Shown here in pieces: positions 1-6,793 of a stretch of 11,334 nt of DNA. The translations under genes were made by a program, and so were the position numbers. Every line of letters begins with the position of its first letter. The first letter of the stretch is position 1. The notes under the pieces are model-generated. The model worked only from the letters and a program-made list of their open reading frames with translations. It was not told the DNA's origin and made no database searches. The stretch lies in NCBI GenBank assembly GCA_023250585.1, contig JAHFAK010000080.1, forward strand, positions 1 through 11,334, read 5' to 3'. This stretch comes from Deltaproteobacteria bacterium (lineage in GTDB: Bacteria > Bdellovibrionota_F > JAHFAK01).

Positions 1-66
1 AATCATTGATCGTTTTAGAAAATGACCCCCAAAGAATACATCTCCTAACTGCTTTTAAATGGATTA

Positions 67-942
67 TTAATAGTATACATTTGAATGCAACTTAGTATCA
101 GTCCTCAAACCCTCATACCCTACATTATTCAAAGTAGAATTTTCTATTTTTAGTGTATTGTTAATGTAAAATTGTACATTAGTTAATATAGCATGATCTA
201 TTGAAATGAACGTTGTTAAACCCCAGGCATAAATTTTCATACTACCCTCGGTAGCTCTCATATTATTTAATACTATATTGTTATTAGAATCTACATTCTT
301 AACATTATTTATGAACTCCAGGTGATTACTTCTTAATGTCCCGATATTCTGAGTTGCTTGATCTATTGGGTTGTCATTTAGGAATAATGTTTTTGAGCCA
401 TATGAAAATATTATATATTCGAGAAGTTGATTATATAAATTGGTGTTATAAAACTCAATCATCGTTCCTCGAGACAAAGTTCCTCCAGTAACTGACGTAA
501 AGAGAATTTTCTTTGTTTCAGTTCCCACTGCTTTGATAGCTCCTTGAACTAAAATTCGTGAGTCCTCATTGAAATATACTTTTACTCCCGGTTGAATACG
601 AAGCTTTAATCCTGGAGGAACTTGGAAATCACCTACTACTTCATAAGGACTTTTACGCAGTGTTAATATTGTGTCTTTCAAGATTGCTCCCGAAAGTTCA
701 CAATTCCCATTTTCGTTTATTGTACATTGAGTCTCTCTTACGAATTCTTGTTTGACAGGACACTTTTGCAAGCTTTTCAGTGTCTCATCATCAAGCTCAT
801 CATAAATAGGCAAATAAATAGGCCCATAAGGATCAGGCTCAGGATAACTACAGCTGGTTTTCCTCCCGTAACTATTACTCGAAAAAAAAATTACTACAAC
901 CATAGCACTGGTAGTATAGTACATTAATCTTCGCAATTTCAT
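67..942 (-). CDS. Exported protein with parallel beta-helix-like segment
   Basis: A 291-residue protein of unknown function, predicted to be secreted. The start is ATG at 942, because AAGGAG lies six bases upstream; an upstream in-frame TTG at 978 has no such support. Residues 1-26 look like a type I signal peptide (K2, R4, R5, then the hydrophobic stretch AMVVVIFF, cleavage likely after Ser-Tyr-Gly26). Residues 100-152 have the wording typical of the first coils of right-handed parallel beta-helix proteins: PPGLKLRIQPGVKVYF, then a LVQGAIKAVGTETKKILFTS-like turn. The remainder (160-290) is rich in Asn, Ile, Leu and Thr and fits further short beta-strand coils. Cysteines 31, 61, 73 and 81 could form disulfides. 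It ends in a double TAA. Such folds occur in surface proteins and polysaccharide-active enzymes, but no catalytic residues can be assigned. Secretion and fold class are fairly secure; the function is unknown. Confidence 0.75.
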   Translation of the reverse strand: MKLRRLMYYTTSAMVVVIFFSSNSYGRKTSCSYPEPDPYGPIYLPIYDELDDETLKSLQKCPVKQEFVRETQCTINENGNCELSGAILKDTILTLRKSPYEVVGDFQVPPGLKLRIQPGVKVYFNEDSRILVQGAIKAVGTETKKILFTSVTGGTLSRGTMIEFYNTNLYNQLLEYIIFSYGSKTLFLNDNPIDQATQNIGTLRSNHLEFINNVKNVDSNNNIVLNNMRATEGSMKIYAWGLTTFISIDHAILTNVQFYINNTLKIENSTLNNVGYEGLRTDTKLHSNVYY

Positions 943-948
943 ACTGTA

Positions 949-954
949 CTCCTT
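949..954 (-). promoter_or_regulatory. Ribosome binding site fixing the start of the beta-helix-like gene
   Basis: AAGGAG on the minus strand lies six bases before the ATG at 942. This decides the start in favour of residue 13 of the longest open frame, which also puts a clean signal peptide at the N-terminus. Confidence 0.75.
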
Positions 955-1104
955 GTTAAAAGATATTAAAGTATTCAATACTCAAAGAGTAAAGGTGATG
1001 CAAGATACATACCATAATAATTTGTTTTTTTTTACACTATATTCAGCAAGATATAATATATTATAATCTCATACTAACTAATCTTACATATAAAAAATTA
1101 TTTC

Positions 1105-1125
1105 GCTATGAAAAATATTCATAGC
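1105..1125 (-). terminator. Candidate terminator hairpin after the DUF2283 module
   Basis: A perfect 8-bp inverted repeat (GCTATGAA / TTCATAGC) encloses a 5-base loop. Read on the minus strand it is followed within about seven bases by a run of six T. The stem is AT-rich and the T-run is not immediate, so it would be a weak intrinsic terminator, but it is correctly placed at the end of the minus-strand DUF2283 unit. Confidence 0.35.
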
Positions 1126-1225
1126 TGTAAATTCTATTTCTCATTCTCTGATACTCAGATGTGATCGGATTTATTAAGACCAATTTCATTCTTGCTGGAA
1201 TCTTCTTTATGGTCGAAGTAAACAT
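1106..1225 (-). CDS. Possible 39-residue ORF downstream of the DUF2283 gene
   Basis: A 39-codon ORF starts 21 bases after the DUF2283 stop. It has AGGA five bases before its ATG and ends TAG inside a perfect 8-bp hairpin. The product is basic (many Lys and Arg), contains KLVLINPITSEYQRMRN and has no membrane segment. The KLVLINP stretch is a hydrophobic strand reminiscent of the start of several Rossmann-like domains, so it could be the stub of a lost longer gene. It could equally be chance coding in AT-rich DNA; only the ribosome binding site and the operon-like spacing support it. No function is proposed. The stretch from here to the gene starting at 942 shows no other convincing gene. Confidence 0.25.
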   Translation of the reverse strand: MFTSTIKKIPARMKLVLINPITSEYQRMRNRIYSYEYFS

Positions 1226-1246
1226 AATTTTCCTGAGCAGTTTTGA

Positions 1247-1465
1247 TTAAGCTGCTTTAATCCGAACTTCTGATGGAACACTGTTGATAGTCAACAGCTT
1301 TAAATCGAGTTTCTTACTAGCATTATCGATATCAATCCCTATTAATTCACCTTCGTCATCATAGTCTAGAACAATACCAGGAGAAATTTCTTTACTGTCT
1401 GCACTGTCTTTAGAAGAGAATTCAATGTAGAGTGAATCAGTATCTGCATAGTAACTTAAATTCAT
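1247..1465 (-). CDS. DUF2283 family small protein
   Basis: A 72-residue protein with the DUF2283 (PF10049) pattern along almost its whole length: a YYADTDSLYIEF opening, EISPGIVLDYDDEGELIGIDI in the middle and an NASKK stretch after it. This is the normal length for the family. The biochemical role is not known; members are often encoded next to DUF4258-type proteins in what looks like a toxin-antitoxin arrangement, and that gene is indeed directly upstream here, although broken. The start is well fixed: AGGAGGT (1473-1479) lies seven bases before the ATG, and the ATG overlaps the partner's TGA by ATGA. The gene itself shows no damage. The family call is strong; an antitoxin-like role is inference from context. 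Confidence 0.85.
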   Translation of the reverse strand: MNLSYYADTDSLYIEFSSKDSADSKEISPGIVLDYDDEGELIGIDIDNASKKLDLKLLTINSVPSEVRIKAA

Positions 1466-1669
1466 ATCTTAAACCTCCTATCGGAAAAAGCATTGTGTAT
1501 AGTTATTTTGTCTTTAAGCGTAACTACACGTAATATTTTTCCCTCTAATTCTTCAATTTTTCCAAAGAAACGAAATCTATTTTCCTCTTGTGGCTCACAT
1601 CTTATTGGCTTTTCAATAACCCTAATACACCACTCTTTCAAAGTATGAAGTAAACTTATATTTACTCAT
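1462..1669 (-). pseudogene. DUF4258-like partner of DUF2283, frame-broken near its N-terminus
   Basis: On the minus strand, the frame ending at the TGA at 1462 encodes a block that starts KEWCIRVIEKPIRCE, passes through RFRFFGKIEELEGK and ILRVVTLKDKITIHNAF, and ends SDRRFKI. This is the characteristic C-terminal two thirds of the small DUF4258-type proteins found beside DUF2283. It has no good start codon. An ATG at 1669 opens a different frame that reads MSKYKFTSYFE, which resembles the usual N-terminus of the same family, then hits a stop after four more codons (RVVY). The 208-base span is not a multiple of three, so a small deletion with frame change near 1632-1640 is the simplest reading. 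By my recollection of the family, about ten residues (an RPYL-like stretch) between the two blocks are missing. Restart from a TTG inside the C-terminal frame remains possible. Confidence 0.65.
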
Positions 1670-1710
1670 ACTGATAATGTATATATGGGAATAAGTAAGA
1701 GTAAAGCTTG

Positions 1711-1741
1711 TTCGATGTAATGAGATGCGAATTACGTCGAA
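1711..1741. repeat. Inverted repeat between the divergent small modules
   Basis: TTCGATGTAAT (1711-1721) and ATTACGTCGAA (1731-1741) are an inverted repeat with one mismatch (a G-T pair in RNA) around a 9-base spacer. It sits between the minus-strand DUF4258/DUF2283 pair and the plus-strand vapBC-like operon. It could be an operator or an RNA hairpin. There is no T-run on either side, so a terminator is unlikely. Confidence 0.4.
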
Positions 1742-1819
1742 GTAGATTAAAACGTCTCAGTATAAATTTTGGACGAAAGCTATTTTTATCATTTTAATTT
1801 TCTTGATTACAAACGGATC

Positions 1820-1849
1820 TTGACAAAATACTACATTTTTATATATTAT
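1820..1849 (+). promoter_or_regulatory. Sigma70-type promoter of the vapBC-like operon
   Basis: A consensus -35 TTGACA (1820-1825) is followed after 18 bases by TATTAT (1844-1849); TATATT with 16 bases is the alternative -10. Predicted transcription start is near 1856, about 20 bases before the antitoxin ATG. Short AT-rich dyads follow (TTAT-AGTA-ATAA and ATAAT-AAAA-ATTAT). They overlap the -10 and start region and could be the autoregulatory site expected for this type of antitoxin. Confidence 0.6.
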
Positions 1850-1876
1850 AGTAATAATAAAAATTATAGGATACAA

Positions 1877-2149
1877 ATGAACAAAAAGTATGCTAAAATA
1901 AATGATAAATATCAGATAGTCCTTCCGCGAGAAATTAGAAAACACTTCAACTTACGTCCACAGGGAGAGGTTTTAATAGAATATATCGAGAATGTAATCG
2001 TTATTATACCAAAGCCTTCTTCATTTACTGAAATGGCGCTCTCATTAGAAAAAGACCTATGGAACGGAATTGACGCTCTTGAATATATTACCAAAGAAAG
2101 AGAACAATGGGAGAAAAGAAATTCTTCATTGAAAAGTCGAAAAAAGTAA
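1877..2149 (+). CDS. AbrB/MazE-type antitoxin (VapB-like)
   Basis: A 90-residue protein. Residues 5-47 form a swapped-hairpin AbrB-type DNA-binding domain, with YAKINDKYQIVLPREIRKHF matching the usual strand-turn-helix pattern and VLIEYIENVIVIIPKP closing the barrel. The C-terminal tail (about 52-80, with LWNGIDALEYITKEREQWE) is the charged region that in this family wraps the partner PIN toxin. The start at 1877 is chosen because AGGA lies five bases upstream and the AbrB fold begins at once; the frame is open further upstream, but that part would overlap the promoter. It is followed by the toxin gene with overlap. Expected roles are neutralising the toxin and repressing the operon. The family call is secure; the partnership is inferred from adjacency. 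Confidence 0.85.
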   Translation: MNKKYAKINDKYQIVLPREIRKHFNLRPQGEVLIEYIENVIVIIPKPSSFTEMALSLEKDLWNGIDALEYITKEREQWEKRNSSLKSRKK

Positions 2150-2553
2150 TGTTTGATTCTATGATTTTTATTTATGCCTTTGAGCATAATGAAGAGTATA
2201 AGACGACCATTCGATCATTGTTACAACGATTAGAGGAGGGGGTTTATTTTGGAATTATCAGTACTTTAACTATTGCAGAATGCCTTACTAAACCAAAAAA
2301 AGATGCTAACCTCGCTCAGGTTGCACGATATACAGCCTTTTTTCGCCATTTTCCTCATCTCTCCATTATTCCTTTAACCTTTGAAATTGCTGAAAAAACT
2401 GCCGAGCTACGATCTCGAATGTCAATACGAACACCCGATGCAATACAGCTGGCTACCGCCTGGCATGAGCATTGTGACTACTTTATTACAAATGATAAAG
2501 ACATGAAGTATGGAGAATTACCTTTCGCAATACTTCAATTGAGTAAACTATAG
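2107..2553 (+). CDS. PIN-domain toxin (VapC-like ribonuclease)
   Basis: A PIN-domain protein of 148 residues from this start. The acidic residues expected to bind Mg2+/Mn2+ are visible: D17 in VMFDSMIFIYAFE, E58 in TIAECL, D111 in TPDAIQLATA, and D130 in FITNDKDM. This is a complete active-site set, so the nuclease is probably functional, with RNA as the likely substrate (target not predictable). The start is uncertain. ATG at 2107 overlaps the antitoxin by 43 bases and gives a short N-terminal extension common in this subfamily. ATG at 2149 overlaps by one base (TAATG) and gives 134 residues. Neither has a strong ribosome binding site, which suggests translational coupling. It ends 14 bases from the convergent efflux operon, with no terminator visible between them. 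Confidence 0.85.
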   Translation: MGEKKFFIEKSKKVMFDSMIFIYAFEHNEEYKTTIRSLLQRLEEGVYFGIISTLTIAECLTKPKKDANLAQVARYTAFFRHFPHLSIIPLTFEIAEKTAELRSRMSIRTPDAIQLATAWHEHCDYFITNDKDMKYGELPFAILQLSKL

Positions 2554-2567
2554 GACTCTCTGAAAAC

Positions 2568-3224
2568 TCACACAATCTTTCCATCAGCCAAATGAACCTG
2601 CCGTTTGGCTTCTTGTGCAAAGTCTGGATCATGGGTGACGAGAACTACGGTAGTTCCTAGTTTTTCATTCGCATCACGAATGATATTCATGACCATATCG
2701 CCATTGATTGAATCAAGAGATCCAGTTGGTTCATCGGCAAAAATATATTGAGGCTCCATGATTAATGAACGTGCAACAGCGACGCGTTGTTGTTCTCCAC
2801 CTGAAAGTTGTCGTGGCAAACGATATTCTTTATTTTCTAGACCTACTTGTTTGAGAAGATCCGCTGCATATGATTTTTTTTGTTTTTCATATCCAAATTT
2901 TCGTGTTGGTAAAAGGACGTTCTCGAGTGCAGTAAGTTCTGCAATAAGATAATGAAATTGAAAAATAAATCCCATCTTTTCATTTCTAAAACGATACAGC
3001 ACCTTCTTCTTAATTTTTTTAATATTATGTCCTTCAAGCTCAATGGTTCCCTCTGAAGGAACATCAATACTGCTGAGTAAATACAGAAGCGAACTTTTCC
3101 CTGAGCCCGATCGCCCCGTAAGTGCGACAAACTCGCCGCTTTTTATTTCGAGATTAATATCAGTCAAAATTCGCGTGGGTGGCTCTCCAATTATTTTTCC
3201 AATATTTTTTGCAATGATTCCCAT
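2568..3224 (-). CDS. ABC transporter ATP-binding protein, LolD/MacB type
   Basis: A 218-residue ATPase of the exporter family containing LolD and the MacB nucleotide-binding domain. All motifs are intact: Walker A GRSGSGKSS (37-45), Q-loop Gln89 in FIFQFHYL, signature LSGGEQQ (140-146), Walker B YIFADEP (160-166) with catalytic Glu165, D-loop SLD (169-171) and switch His198 in VTHD. The start is ATG at 3224, where family homology begins; GGAG lies nearby in the end of the upstream permease gene, 5 bases away. The frame is open to 3329, but that stretch lies inside the permease gene. It would dimerise and drive the permease encoded just upstream. The ATPase is separate from the permease, as in LolCDE rather than in fused MacB. 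It is the last gene of the operon. Confidence 0.92.
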   Translation of the reverse strand: MGIIAKNIGKIIGEPPTRILTDINLEIKSGEFVALTGRSGSGKSSLLYLLSSIDVPSEGTIELEGHNIKKIKKKVLYRFRNEKMGFIFQFHYLIAELTALENVLLPTRKFGYEKQKKSYAADLLKQVGLENKEYRLPRQLSGGEQQRVAVARSLIMEPQYIFADEPTGSLDSINGDMVMNIIRDANEKLGTTVVLVTHDPDFAQEAKRQVHLADGKIV

Positions 3225-3229
3225 CCAGA

Positions 3230-4483
3230 TTACTCCGCTCCTGCACGAATAATTTCTAAAGGCGTAAGTTTTCCTGCAGCACGGGCAGGTAAAATACTTG
3301 CAATTGAAGTCGACATAAGAGCCAAGCAAAGCGCTTGAACATAAATTCGTGGATTAAAGGAAATAATTAAATGCCCTGAACCTGAGCCAAGGGGGCCGCC
3401 TGCAAAGGGGATGGTTTGAAGATAGAGACAAAAACAATAACCAAAGAAAAGACCAAAGGCAGCACCTGTTACTCCCAAAAGTAATCCTTGTGAGAAAAAA
3501 AGCGAAACAATTTCATACGTATTGTAGCCCATTGAACGGAGGATGGCGATGTCTTTTCTTTTCTGAACAACCGTCATGTTGAGCACATTGTAGATCCCAA
3601 AACCCGCGACAATCAGAACCGATCCAATAGAAAGAAAACGAATCGCATCCTGGATTTTAAAAACATTAAAAATATTTCCATTCTGTTGATCCCAACTTTC
3701 TACTTTTTCGAAACTCATTGCAGACCATGAATCTGCAAGCATCGCAGCTTGAGTATAATCATAGAGGCGCACGGTGATTTCATTTACCTGATTGGGTGTT
3801 TGGTTAACTTTTTGTATATCGCTAATTGCGCCGAATGCAACGTTGTCCATTTGCTTTGTTCCTGTTTTAAAAATTGCGACAACTTTAAATGGCGAGGGCA
3901 TACCATTTGCAAGCGATACCTGGACAGTTTGAAAAATGGTTGCCCCAAGTTCTTTTGCAAGTTCATCGCCCAAGGCTAGCTTGTTTCCTCCAAGTGCAAG
4001 ATCATTGAAATTGCCTTCTATAACGTATTCTCCAATTGTCGTAACTCTTTTCTGAGCCAGGGGATCACAACCAATAATTGTAGCAGGTGCCGTAGCTTTT
4101 CCGTTACTTACAATAACACTTGCGGTAAGTTGAGGTGAATAGGCAACGACTCGGGGATCCTTGTTCAACCTTGTATACCAGCTCTGAGGATTTTCAACCA
4201 TCGCACTATCTTTTCTACCCGATGGAGGAACTTTCCAGAATATATGTTCAAATGCTTTTCCATACCACGATTCATCGAGAGAATGTTCCGTTAAAAATTC
4301 TTTACGAGCTAAGATATGAACATGCCCGCTATTATTCACCAGCTGATTAATAATGTATTCACGAAAACCGAGCATGAGCCCTGAAATAGTGACGAACGCC
4401 GCACTTCCAAAAAATATACCAAGCAGGGTAAGAATGGTTTGCCGACGACGTGAAAGAAGATATTGGAGCGCCAATTCAATCAT
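3230..4483 (-). CDS. ABC transporter permease, MacB/LolC (FtsX) family
   Basis: A 417-residue inner-membrane permease with the MacB/LolCDE topology. There is one transmembrane helix at about 17-38, a large periplasmic domain at about 40-280, then three helices at about 282-306, 325-355 and 381-399. The cytoplasmic VQKRKDIAILRSMGY segment (306-320) and the closing PARAAGKLTPLEIIRAG (399-415) are hallmarks of the FtsX-like permease domain. Only one permease is encoded, so it probably acts as a homodimer, as MacB does. These systems do not carry substrate through the membrane helices; they use ATP to move the periplasmic domain, extruding periplasmic substrate or lipoprotein. The ATG at 4483 overlaps the adaptor's stop by ATGA. 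The substrate is unknown. With a TolC-like partner in the operon, MacB-like efflux is more likely than lipoprotein sorting. Confidence 0.9.
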   Translation of the reverse strand: MIELALQYLLSRRRQTILTLLGIFFGSAAFVTISGLMLGFREYIINQLVNNSGHVHILARKEFLTEHSLDESWYGKAFEHIFWKVPPSGRKDSAMVENPQSWYTRLNKDPRVVAYSPQLTASVIVSNGKATAPATIIGCDPLAQKRVTTIGEYVIEGNFNDLALGGNKLALGDELAKELGATIFQTVQVSLANGMPSPFKVVAIFKTGTKQMDNVAFGAISDIQKVNQTPNQVNEITVRLYDYTQAAMLADSWSAMSFEKVESWDQQNGNIFNVFKIQDAIRFLSIGSVLIVAGFGIYNVLNMTVVQKRKDIAILRSMGYNTYEIVSLFFSQGLLLGVTGAAFGLFFGYCFCLYLQTIPFAGGPLGSGSGHLIISFNPRIYVQALCLALMSTSIASILPARAAGKLTPLEIIRAGAE

Positions 4484-5295
4484 AGTGTCCCTTTCTGGGG
4501 GATAACTAATCGGTCACCTTCATGAATATCTCCGGATGCCAGCTCCGCAAATTCTCCATCCACAATACCCGTAGTAATTTGTACCACTTTATGCCGAATT
4601 CTTTCTTGCTTTACATATACTTTATCAACATCAATAGCAGCAACAGGAATGAGAAGAACATCCTTACGTTCGCTGATAGCAATTGCTATATCTCCCGTCA
4701 TTCCAGGCAAAATCTCAGGAGGCAAATGGGACACGCCAATGCGAACAAAAAAATTATTTCCACTTGAGTAAACTGATTGAACAATTCCTTCAAAGGATTT
4801 TTCTCTCATACTATCAAAACTAATTTTAGCGTGTTGGCCCTGATGAACATGTAGTACCGCACGTTGCTCCAATGAAACAACGATATAACGATCGACCAAA
4901 TCAGTAAGATTCAAAATGAGCGCTTGCGCAAAAACGGTTTCACCAATTTTCACCGGAAGTTGGGTAATGATACCAGCAAACGGAGCAGTCAAAACACCTG
5001 TACCATCGAGATCAACGAGTGATTGTCCCTTCTCTACATGATCTCCTTCTTTTATATAGAGTTTTTTAATAGTACTCGTGATTCCCAATTTGAGCTGATA
5101 ACTTTTTGTCGCCGTTACGGTGCCTATTCCATATACGCTTTCAACAATCGAGCCTCTTTTGATTGGATCAGTTAAGATCAAATCTTTCACAAATTTTTTG
5201 CGAATACCAAAACCTATCGCTATCGCAACAATCACAATAAAAATAAATGAACTCAAAAGAATATGTTTTTTTATAGAGCGTAGAATACTTGTCAT
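4480..5295 (-). CDS. Periplasmic adaptor (membrane fusion protein) without alpha-hairpin
   Basis: A 271-residue adaptor of the HlyD/MacA/AcrA class. An N-terminal membrane anchor spans about 11-32. The first half-lipoyl motif is at about 69-97 (IKKLYIKEGDHVEKGQSLVD) and the second at about 103-128 (TAPFAGIITQLPVKIGETV). A beta-barrel follows at about 135-215, with LPPEILPGMTGDIAIAI characteristic of the family, and a membrane-proximal domain runs to the end. The odd point is that only Gly-Thr-Gly joins the two lipoyl halves, where MacA and AcrA insert a long coiled-coil hairpin that docks on TolC. The length (MacA is about 370) agrees with this loss. It overlaps tolC upstream and the permease downstream by 4 bases each. 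It should link the permease to the outer membrane factor, but by an unusual contact. The family call is strong; the docking mode is unknown. Confidence 0.88.
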   Translation of the reverse strand: MTSILRSIKKHILLSSFIFIVIVAIAIGFGIRKKFVKDLILTDPIKRGSIVESVYGIGTVTATKSYQLKLGITSTIKKLYIKEGDHVEKGQSLVDLDGTGVLTAPFAGIITQLPVKIGETVFAQALILNLTDLVDRYIVVSLEQRAVLHVHQGQHAKISFDSMREKSFEGIVQSVYSSGNNFFVRIGVSHLPPEILPGMTGDIAIAISERKDVLLIPVAAIDVDKVYVKQERIRHKVVQITTGIVDGEFAELASGDIHEGDRLVIPQKGTL

Positions 5296-6593
5296 AACGA
5301 TGCACCCTCTTCTAATTTTTTTAAATCTCTTATGGCAGAAATGACTTCAAGCTTAAGATACGACTGTTTTGCGGCAAGCTGTGCATGATCATATGAACGT
5401 TTTGTTTGATATGCCGTAGCAAGTGCTTGAAGCACATCAATGTTAGTAGCCAAACCTGCACGGTTATCTTTAATGAGAAGATCGTATCTTTTATTTGAAA
5501 GCTCTGAAGCCTTAGCAAGCTTGCTGACTTGGCTTCGGATTCTTACGAGAGTTCTATACAATGAACGAACATCATACTCTCTTTGCTTTTTTCTCTCACT
5601 CACTTTAATTGCTGCTTCTCGTTTGGCAGATGTAGCTTCTCGTATCTGTGATTGAGTTATTCCTCCGGAAAAAATCGGCACGTTGATAGTTATAAAAACA
5701 TCCCAATTAATATCATCATAAATTCCAGGCCGTTTGAAATAATAATCTGCTCCTGCATCAAGTACAGGGAAATGCCCACTTTTTGTAAACTCTATTCTTT
5801 TCTCAGCAATGACAAGTTCTTCTTGCAATTGAATTATATCAGGTCTTTTGTCTATATCAGTAATCCAACTTTCAGCAGGTAATAGTTCCTGGGGATATGA
5901 TTCAACATCGTTGAGTTTTATTTCTGTCGGTAATCCTGTTAAAAATGCTAGGGTCTCCCGGCTTGCATCTAAAAGACCATACGTGCTTTCGAGAGCAGCT
6001 TCAAGACTCGCGATAGCAGAATCAACCGAAACAATATCCGCCTCACGCGCACGCGCAAGCCTTTTTAAATTCAAGAGCTCTTGCTTTCTTTGCTGATTGG
6101 CTTCTATTTCGTTTTGATAATTAAGAATATCACATTCATAGGTTCGTACAGTATAAAATGCATCGAGAGTATCCTGAAAAAGTTGAAGCTTTGCCTGCTC
6201 GCGCAGAGCTTCTGAGGCTTTCTCTTCGCCTGTTCGTTGTTTCAATGATGCCAAATCTCTAAAACCGCGAAAGAGATTTTGTGTTGCTGTAACACTCGCA
6301 ATGGTTTGATCGGCTGGTGTTATATCTGTGGCAATCGCTGAAGTCGGAGGAGGAACTTCTTGTCGCAAATATGATGCCTTTACAGAAAGCGTAGGAAAAA
6401 AATTTCCACGTGCTTGCTTAATACGTTCTTCAGCTTGGTAAATCAGTTCGGTATTTTGAGCAATTGAATCACTTCTTTTAAGCGCATGTTGATAGCATTG
6501 AGTGAGAGTATACGAAACATCGGTTTTGGCAAACACAGAAAAAGAAATAAAATACAAGAATAATAGAAGCAACAGAGTAGCGTGCTTTTTCAT
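5292..6593 (-). CDS. TolC-family outer membrane efflux protein
   Basis: A 433-residue protein with a clear type I signal peptide (MKKHATLLLLLFLYFISFSVFA, cleavage before Lys23). Two outer-membrane-efflux repeats follow, at about 28-220 and 245-430. Helix-rich, Gln/Glu/Ala-rich coiled-coil stretches alternate with the expected beta-strand segments: SVTATQNLFRGFRDLASLKQ in the first half and FITINVPIFSGGITQSQIRE in the second. KRPDIIQLQEELVIAEKRIE is another family hallmark. It should trimerise into a channel through the outer membrane and periplasm. ATG at 6593 is chosen because the signal peptide begins there; a longer frame to 6659 would start inside a palindrome. No ribosome binding site is visible before 6593, which is unusual for the first gene of an operon. 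The ATGA overlap with the adaptor shows co-translation. Confidence 0.9.
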   Translation of the reverse strand: MKKHATLLLLLFLYFISFSVFAKTDVSYTLTQCYQHALKRSDSIAQNTELIYQAEERIKQARGNFFPTLSVKASYLRQEVPPPTSAIATDITPADQTIASVTATQNLFRGFRDLASLKQRTGEEKASEALREQAKLQLFQDTLDAFYTVRTYECDILNYQNEIEANQQRKQELLNLKRLARAREADIVSVDSAIASLEAALESTYGLLDASRETLAFLTGLPTEIKLNDVESYPQELLPAESWITDIDKRPDIIQLQEELVIAEKRIEFTKSGHFPVLDAGADYYFKRPGIYDDINWDVFITINVPIFSGGITQSQIREATSAKREAAIKVSERKKQREYDVRSLYRTLVRIRSQVSKLAKASELSNKRYDLLIKDNRAGLATNIDVLQALATAYQTKRSYDHAQLAAKQSYLKLEVISAIRDLKKLEEGASL

Positions 6594-6635
6594 ATATCTA
6601 TAAAAACAAGATCTGGCTTTTAAATCAATTATTTT

Positions 6636-6759
6636 ATACACAACGCCATAACTTCGCATACATTCGTTACTCCTCGTCTCGTCATTGCGGCGTAACTAAG
6701 AGTACGCCTCATTCCTTGACTTCGTCGTGCCTTTGTCTGCTCGTTCTTGCGTTGTGTAT
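6636..6759. repeat. Long imperfect palindrome, dispersed-repeat type
   Basis: Outer arms ATACACAACGC (6636-6646) and GCGTTGTGTAT (6749-6759) are a perfect 11-bp inverted repeat. The centre carries GGCGTA / TACGCC around an 8-base loop, within CGTCATTGCGGCGTA and TACGCCTCATTCC. Wording like this recurs, as I recall, in dispersed intergenic palindromes of many bacterial genomes. It fills most of the 200-base gap between the 58-residue ORF and tolC. Transcribed, it would be a hairpin able to end the sucCD-ndk message. It also lies just upstream of tolC, in the region where that operon's promoter should be. Confidence 0.6.
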
Positions 6760-6793
6760 GTTTAAATACGAAATTAAGATTAAGAGATGAAGT

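Noticed and set aside
1-66. Gene fragment at the left edge.
   Set aside because: A minus-strand frame is open to the edge, but it is too short and has no recognisable motif.
943-978. TTG start 12 codons upstream for the beta-helix-like protein.
   Set aside because: No ribosome binding site, and it would bury the signal peptide; the ATG at 942 has AAGGAG.
1106-1225. Start of a radical SAM/B12-binding or glycosyltransferase-type protein, from the KLVLINP string.
   Set aside because: Seven residues are too little, and no downstream continuation is found in any frame.
2554-2567. Bidirectional terminator between the convergent vapC-like and ATPase genes.
   Set aside because: The 14 bases contain no inverted repeat or T-run.
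3225-3329. Longer N-terminus for the ABC ATPase.
   Set aside because: The extra 35 residues are encoded inside the permease C-terminus and do not match the family; ATG at 3224 fits better.
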